From Gemmatimonadota bacterium (GTDB lineage Bacteria > Gemmatimonadota > Gemmatimonadetes > Palauibacterales > KS3-K002), in NCBI GenBank assembly GCA_020344215.1, contig CP070815.1:1893132-1957131 (forward strand): 64,000 bases of DNA, read 5' to 3'. Below the pieces are notes generated by a model. It worked only from the letters and a program-made list of their open reading frames with translations, was not told where the DNA came from and ran no database searches. The translations under genes were made by a program, and so were the position numbers. Positions 60,358 to 64,000 of this stretch are shown one piece after another. The first letter of the stretch is position 1. Every line of letters starts with the position of its first letter.

Positions 60358-60984
60358 ATGCGATTAGCCCCTATGTCCCTCGCGCTCGCGTTGCTCGCCA
60401 CGCCGCTGGCGCCGCAGGAATTCGAGCGACCGGACGACTGGAAGGTGCGCTTCGACCGGCCGGCACCCGACACGGCCATCTACTTCGTGTCGATGCCGCC
60501 CGGCTGGCACATCACCACCGGCCCAGCGGCCATCCTTTACAATCCGGCTCAGACTGCCGATGGCGAGTATCGCGTGCAGTCGGAGATCTTCCTGTTCCCC
60601 GGCGATCGCAGAGAGGGCTTCGGCGTCTTCGTCGGCGGGGAGAATCTCGAGGCAGGGAACCAGTCGTACCTGTACTTCCTGATCCGCAAAGACGGCCGCT
60701 TCCTGGTGAAACACCGGGCGGGGGACGAGACTCACGTGATCATCCCGTGGAGCGAGCACGCCGCCATCCTCAAGCACGACGGGGGAGAGGGGACGGCGAA
60801 GAACATTCTGGCCATCGAGTGCGGATCGGAGCAGGTGCGCTTCTTCGTCAACGACAAGCAGGTCGCCTGGTTGCCGCGCTCGCAGCTGGGCGTCGACGGG
60901 ATAGTCGGGCTGCGCATCAACCACGGCCTCGACGTTCACGTCTCCGAGCTGAGTGTGTCGCCGCTTACCGGCAGTGGCCGCTAG
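60358..60984 (+). CDS. Secreted LamG/DUF1080-like beta-sandwich protein
   Basis: A 208-residue protein from ATG 60358, with GGAGG about seven bases upstream. A short signal peptide (PMSLALALLATPLAP) is followed by a concanavalin-like jelly-roll fold: GEYRVQSEIFLFPGDRREGFG, then QSYLYFLIRKDGRFLVKHR and EQVRFFVNDKQVAWLPRS, which resemble LamG and DUF1080 (3-keto-disaccharide hydrolase-like) domains. No catalytic residues can be assigned. It may bind carbohydrate or cell-surface material. A terminator follows. Confidence 0.75.
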   Translation: MRLAPMSLALALLATPLAPQEFERPDDWKVRFDRPAPDTAIYFVSMPPGWHITTGPAAILYNPAQTADGEYRVQSEIFLFPGDRREGFGVFVGGENLEAGNQSYLYFLIRKDGRFLVKHRAGDETHVIIPWSEHAAILKHDGGEGTAKNILAIECGSEQVRFFVNDKQVAWLPRSQLGVDGIVGLRINHGLDVHVSELSVSPLTGSGR

Positions 60985-61007
60985 GCACCCGTTCGACTCC
61001 AATGACG

Positions 61008-61037
61008 AGCCCTGCCGCTCCTGCGAGCGGTGGGGCT
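61008..61037 (+). terminator. Intrinsic terminator after the LamG-like gene
   Basis: A 13-bp stem with two G-T wobbles, AGCCCTGCCGCTC (61008-61020) and GAGCGGTGGGGCT (61025-61037), loop CTGC, followed by ATTTGTT. It lies 23 bp after the stop codon. Confidence 0.85.
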
Positions 61038-61116
61038 ATTTGTTGACGCTTCCCCGCGAAGCCCCGGCGCGGCAGATTAATCGTTGGCCCCACCCTCGAC
61101 CTCGGGAGAGTTCCGC

Positions 61117-61809
61117 ATGAAGTTGATCGGCTTGCTCGGCGGCATGAGCTGGGAGTCCACCATCGAGTACTACCGGATCATCAACCAGGAAGTGCGCCGG
61201 CGACTCGGCCGCCAGCACTCCGCCAAGATCCTGATGTACAGCGTCGACTTCGAGGATATCGAACAACTCCAAGGCTCCGGCGGGTGGGACCGCGCCGGGC
61301 AGCTGCTCGGCTCCGAGGCCGCACGATTGGAGCGCGGCGGCGCCGACTTCATCCTCCTGTGCACTAATACTATGCACAAGGTGGCGGCGGCCATCGAACA
61401 AGCCGTCCATATCCCCCTCCTCCACATCGCCGACGCGACCGCCGAGCGAGTCAAGGCGGCGAAGATCGACCGGGTCGGTCTCCTCGGTACGCGATTCACT
61501 ATGGAGGAGGAATTCTACAAAGGCCGGCTCGCCTCGAAGCACGGCCTCGAGGTGTTGGTCCCGAACGAGGATGACCGCGCGATCATCGACCGGGTGATCT
61601 ACGCCGAATTGTGCCAAGGTCAGATCCGCGAGCCGTCACGCCGGGACTACGTCCGCATCATTGAACGGCTGGCCGCGCAGGGCGCCGGCGCTGTCATCCT
61701 CGGCTGTACCGAGATCGGTCTGCTCATCAAGCCGGAACACTCCCGGCTCCCCGTCTTCGACACAACGCAAATCCACGCTGAGGCGGGCGTAGCGCTCGCC
61801 TTGAGCTGA
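61117..61809 (+). CDS. Aspartate/glutamate racemase-family protein
   Basis: A 230-residue enzyme from ATG 61117, with GGGAGAG eight bases upstream. It begins with KLIGLLGGMSWESTIEYYRI, typical of the YgeA-like branch. The two catalytic cysteines of the cofactor-free racemases are in F-I-L-L-C-T-N-T-M-H and V-I-L-G-C-T-E-I-G. It interconverts L- and D-amino acids, probably Asp or Glu, in the cytoplasm. A stem-loop at 61806-61827 overlaps its stop codon, without a T tract. Confidence 0.92.
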   Translation: MKLIGLLGGMSWESTIEYYRIINQEVRRRLGRQHSAKILMYSVDFEDIEQLQGSGGWDRAGQLLGSEAARLERGGADFILLCTNTMHKVAAAIEQAVHIPLLHIADATAERVKAAKIDRVGLLGTRFTMEEEFYKGRLASKHGLEVLVPNEDDRAIIDRVIYAELCQGQIREPSRRDYVRIIERLAAQGAGAVILGCTEIGLLIKPEHSRLPVFDTTQIHAEAGVALALS

Positions 61810-61844
61810 GCGAGGTGGATCGCTCAGGGGGGAAGCGCGGCTCT

Positions 61845-61861
61845 TGACAATAGCATTGTCA
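61845..61861 (+). promoter_or_regulatory. Palindromic operator-like site before the MarR gene
   Basis: A perfect dyad TGACAAT-AGC-ATTGTCA (61845-61861) overlaps a -35-like TTGACA (61844-61849). A second TTGACA at 61876-61881 has GTAGAT (61899-61904) 17 bases downstream as a possible -10, and TCTACGTAGA (61894-61903) is another perfect palindrome. Their place just before a MarR gene suggests autorepression. Confidence 0.65.
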
Positions 61862-61911
61862 TTATGGTAACGTGGTTGACATAGTGCGAGGTCTCTACGT
61901 AGATCGGGGGC

Positions 61912-62490
61912 ATGATTAACCTCGGAACGCTTCCTCTGGGCGAGCTCGATCGTCCGAGCCGCCGGCGGCCGTCGCCCCAAGCGGGGCGGGGCAGAGCGGG
62001 GTCGCCGGCCCGGCCTGAGCAGGTTGAGCCGCAGCGGGCTGGCGCCGGCGGTGGGCGGGAGGCGGCCTTGGCCGCGGTGATCGCTGAGACGGCGGCCCTG
62101 TTCAGGCGGCTGAGGGCGGCGGCCGAGGAGCTCTACGGGCAAGTTGCGCTGTCGGGTGCGCGACGTGACGTGCTGAGCGATCTGGCGGCTCACGGGCCCC
62201 AGACGGTTCCGCAGCTGGCTCGCGCCCGGTCGGTGACTCGGCAACATGTGCAGGCGCTGGTGAACCCGCTGGTCGAGGCCGGCTACGTGGAGCTGCTCGA
62301 CAACCCAGCCCACAGGCGCTCGCGGCTCGTGAGCTTGACGCCGCGCGGCGAGGGCTTGGTGGATGAGATGAACCGTCGTGAGACCGAGGTGCTGCGCGTT
62401 CTAGAGGTCGCAGCGCGCGATGATGACTTGGAGCGGGCGGTGGATGCACTGCGGGCGGTAAGGGAGGCGTTTGAGACTCGCGACGGCTAA
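61912..62490 (+). CDS. MarR-family transcriptional regulator
   Basis: A 192-residue protein from ATG 61912 (GGGGG upstream). The first 50 residues are Arg/Pro/Gly-rich and not part of the usual fold; translation could start later, for example at a GTG near 62077. From about residue 50 the MarR winged helix is clear: a dimerisation helix (AETAALFRRLRAAAEELY), ARRDVLSDLAAHGPQTVPQL, the recognition helix ARSVTRQHVQALVNPL and the wing AGYVELLDNPAHRRSRLV. It probably represses its own gene by way of the dyad at 61845. Confidence 0.88.
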   Translation: MINLGTLPLGELDRPSRRRPSPQAGRGRAGSPARPEQVEPQRAGAGGGREAALAAVIAETAALFRRLRAAAEELYGQVALSGARRDVLSDLAAHGPQTVPQLARARSVTRQHVQALVNPLVEAGYVELLDNPAHRRSRLVSLTPRGEGLVDEMNRRETEVLRVLEVAARDDDLERAVDALRAVREAFETRDG

Positions 62491-62530
62491 CTGCCGGTGG
62501 CCATCGCTTGTAGGCTCGGGACGCGGCTGG

Positions 62531-63103
62531 CTAACCCTCCGAAACCTCGTAGACCCGCTCGAAATCGATCGAGCGGCCCGGGGCGCTCAGCTTGAACTTC
62601 ACGAAGAGCTGGCGGCCGTCTTCCGATAGCTCGTAGGTCGTGGTGAGTCTCGGGGTGCCACCTTCCAGCTTCCGCTCGACCTCGAACTTGTCACCCTTCC
62701 AGCGCGCCTTCGTGGTCGTGTTCCCCAATCCTTCGATCCGGCTTTCGACTTCACGTCCGTCGGTGTGGAACAAGAATTCCGTACCGTCCTGCAGCACGAT
62801 GTTGACGGTGGAGTCACTCTGGGTGAGTCTGAAGACGCGTGCTGCCGCCAGGATGCTGCTCGCCTGCACTCCAACGCGCTGGCGGTTGCCTCCTGGCAAC
62901 GACGGGTCGGCGGGATTACGCGCTGCCTGCCCGAACAGCTCACTTGGATCGTCGCTGGCTAGGTCGTTGAGCAGCCAGGTACCGGACATATCGGGGTGCT
63001 GGGGCGCGATTGCTGAAGCGCTGCTACTCGAGCAGGCGGCCAGAGCGGCCGTCAACGTCAGGGCCGCCACGGCGGGCAGCAGAGGAAAGGCCGGGATTCT
63101 CAT
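62531..63103 (-). CDS. Lipoprotein with beta-rich domain
   Basis: A 190-residue protein; ATG 63103 is preferred over GTG 63106, one codon earlier, although neither has a strong ribosome site. The signal peptide ends in a lipobox A-A-C at about residue 23, followed by a Ser run. The mature part contains D-M-S-G-T-W-L-L-N and strands TVNIVLQDGTEFLFHTDGR, TTKARWKGDKFEVER and RLTTTYELSEDGRQLFV, a pattern seen in beta-sandwich proteins of unknown function. It follows the CpxP-like gene by 11 bp and probably belongs to the same stress-linked operon. Confidence 0.78.
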   Translation of the reverse strand: MRIPAFPLLPAVAALTLTAALAACSSSSASAIAPQHPDMSGTWLLNDLASDDPSELFGQAARNPADPSLPGGNRQRVGVQASSILAAARVFRLTQSDSTVNIVLQDGTEFLFHTDGREVESRIEGLGNTTTKARWKGDKFEVERKLEGGTPRLTTTYELSEDGRQLFVKFKLSAPGRSIDFERVYEVSEG

Positions 63104-63114
63104 CACATCTCTAC

Positions 63115-63585
63115 TCAGGGCATCGGTGGTGGAGGCCCGCCGCGTCCGGTCCGTCGACCGGGCCTAGCCGGCCGCAAGGGTCCGCGCCTCACCTGCATCT
63201 GGGCCATCAGGCTGTCCCAAGCAGCCGCCTGCTCCGGCGTTAGTACCGCACGAACCTCCTGGCGGATCGAGTCGGTGACGGCACGCAGGCGCGGCAGCAT
63301 CTCGTCCATCACCGCGTCGCTGCGCGGCCGCCCGTTCTCCATGATAACGGCGATCTGCTCACGTTGTTCCGGAGTCAAGCCCAACTCGCGGAAGATATTC
63401 GGCAACTGGCCCTGGCGAAACTGCCCGATAACGTCCGGACCGGGCTTGAACGGAACCGGAGCGCGCCGTGCGCTGCGGACGCGCTCGGCCGCGAATCCGA
63501 CGAGCACGCCCACGGCGAAGGTGAGCAGGAGGAGCGCCACCCCCTGAGTGCGGATCCGGCCGAGCGATTCGACTCCGTTCTTCAT
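63115..63585 (-). CDS. CpxP/Spy-like periplasmic protein with membrane anchor
   Basis: A 156-residue protein from ATG 63585, with GGAGGAG seven bases upstream. One N-terminal membrane helix (about residues 15-33, ALLLLTFAVGVLVGFAAE) is followed by a helical domain whose two LTPEQ motifs, GLTPEQREQIAVIM and VLTPEQAAAWDSLM, are the mark of CpxP/Spy/ZraP-type proteins. These sense or buffer misfolded proteins or metals in the periplasm. The C-terminus is Arg/Pro/Gly-rich. It begins 2 bp after the putative anti-sigma gene. Confidence 0.85.
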   Translation of the reverse strand: MKNGVESLGRIRTQGVALLLLTFAVGVLVGFAAERVRSARRAPVPFKPGPDVIGQFRQGQLPNIFRELGLTPEQREQIAVIMENGRPRSDAVMDEMLPRLRAVTDSIRQEVRAVLTPEQAAAWDSLMAQMQVRRGPLRPARPGRRTGRGGPPPPMP

Positions 63586-63587
63586 CG

Positions 63588-63941
63588 TCACTCCTCCAGC
63601 GCTATGAGCAGCTCGGACGGGTCGGGCGACTCGTCGCTTCTTAACCACTGGGCGATCTGCTGAGGCACCCCGATGACCTCTGCCAGGCCTATCTCCGCCT
63701 CGTTCTCCGGCGCCGGGCTCTGCACCAGCGCCAGGGTAGCGGCCGAGATGACTCCGGCGATAGCAGCGGCGGCAAGCAGCGGGCGCCACAATCCCGCGAC
63801 CTGCCCGAACACGGTCGCCCCGGCGCGGCGTGCTGCCATCGCTGGGGCGACGGCCGCATTGATCCGGCCGACGACTTCCTCGAACCGTTCGGCGTCGGTC
63901 GTCGGATCGAGTGCCGAGAGATCGATCCGCTCGTCAGTCAT
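63588..63941 (-). CDS. Putative anti-sigma factor-like membrane protein
   Basis: A 117-residue protein from ATG 63941, with AAGGAG seven bases upstream. The first 45 residues are acidic and helical (SALDPTTDAERFEEVVGRI); one membrane helix lies at about residues 52-74 (LLAAAAIAGVISAATLALV), and a short periplasmic tail follows. The plan, cytoplasmic helical part plus one helix, between a probable sigma gene and a CpxP-like gene, suggests an anti-sigma factor, but no zinc motif (H-x3-C-x2-C) is present. Confidence 0.62.
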   Translation of the reverse strand: MTDERIDLSALDPTTDAERFEEVVGRINAAVAPAMAARRAGATVFGQVAGLWRPLLAAAAIAGVISAATLALVQSPAPENEAEIGLAEVIGVPQQIAQWLRSDESPDPSELLIALEE

Positions 63942-64000
63942 TTGAGTACTCCTTGAGAAACTTCGCGCCGAGCCGCTCCCGCAACGCGCGGCGAGCTGCC
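63934..64000 (-). CDS. C-terminal end of a probable ECF sigma factor, cut by the window edge
   Basis: Reading the minus strand from the window edge, 21 codons end at TGA 63934, giving a basic amphipathic tail A-A-R-R-A-L-R-E-R-L-G-A-K-F-L-K-E-Y-S-N-D. The end overlaps the start of the next gene by 8 bases. Such a tail suits region 4 of an ECF sigma factor, and the sigma, anti-sigma, CpxP-like order is common; the assignment is by context, since the rest is outside the window. Confidence 0.5.
   Translation of the reverse strand, partial: AARRALRERLGAKFLKEYSND

Noticed and set aside
61806..61827. Stem-loop CTGAGCGA/TCGCTCAG as a terminator of the racemase gene
   Set aside because: It overlaps the stop codon and is followed by G residues rather than a T tract.
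1..64000. General recoding of TAG as a sense codon (for example pyrrolysine)
   Set aside because: At least ten intact genes end with TAG at the expected C-terminus and no Pyl genes or suppressor tRNA were seen.

Overview
The window is strongly GC-rich and densely packed. It comes from a Gram-negative bacterium with an outer membrane: a TonB-type energy transducer, an RND efflux pump, outer-membrane barrel proteins, many lipobox lipoproteins and an NlpC/P60 wall hydrolase are all present. The combination of several MacB/FtsX-like orphan permeases (one coupled to a PadR regulator), TolB-N/TPR membrane proteins, exported double amidohydrolases, a sortilin-like (VPS10/BNR) exported protein and S9 peptidases is typical of Gemmatimonadota and, less so, Acidobacteriota. 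The phylum call is an inference from gene content; no rRNA gene or tRNA was seen.

Layout. 1-1193 (minus): a lipoprotein running off the left edge and a small membrane protein. 1406-5096 (minus): PadR regulator, full-length orphan permease and, in the same frame just after its amber stop, the C-terminal relic of a second permease. 5493-11039 (plus): TPR membrane protein, second permease, and a fusion of a barrel-like domain to an NlpC/P60 peptidase. 11285-16405 (plus): a 1050-residue double amidohydrolase, a second amidohydrolase-like protein and a DUF2177 membrane protein, closed by a terminator. 16583-24442: a 2070-residue alpha-2-macroglobulin and, convergent to it, a TPR protein. 24573-25300: a VapBC-like toxin-antitoxin pair with an operator-like repeat array. 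25526-30881: exported VPS10/BNR protein and S9 peptidase, each followed by a hairpin terminator. 31129-38037: two more permeases, a lipoprotein, a truncated COG3650 relic, a possible 30-residue membrane peptide and a small multi-pass membrane protein, with a pair of 38-bp palindromic repeats. 38215-39497 (minus): TonB-like protein and helical secreted protein. 39795-40079 (minus): an ABM-like gene interrupted by an in-frame amber codon. 40464-44860 (plus): RND adaptor and pump. 44870-45029: heptamer/octamer repeats around a bidirectional terminator. 45030-49308: YbjN-like protein, TPR protein, DUF3568 lipoprotein, small membrane protein, a TPR-protein tail relic and thioredoxin 2. 49352-53262 (minus): an outer-membrane barrel gene also interrupted by an in-frame amber codon, lipoproteins, SnoaL-like lipoprotein, DoxX. 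53479-56791: histone-deacetylase-like enzyme, a secreted protein, a TPP riboswitch and two TenA paralogues. 56793-62490: ornithine cyclodeaminase-like enzyme, GNAT acetyltransferase, ETF-quinone oxidoreductase, LamG-like secreted protein, Asp/Glu racemase and a MarR regulator. 62531-64000 (minus): lipoprotein, CpxP-like protein, putative anti-sigma factor and the last codons of a probable sigma factor.

How the genes fit together. Most products act in the envelope: export or stress permeases, efflux, wall hydrolysis, surface proteolysis and peptide or amide turnover. Thiamin salvage is the clearest metabolic unit (TPP riboswitch, TenA with the active-site Cys and TenA without it). No defence island, phage, CRISPR array or complete insertion sequence was recognised. 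The most distinctive signals are gene decay (two genes broken by a single TAG and three C-terminal relics), short repeat families placed at gene ends and relic junctions, the barrel-NlpC/P60 fusion, and an ETF-QO that lacks one of its four iron-sulfur cysteines.
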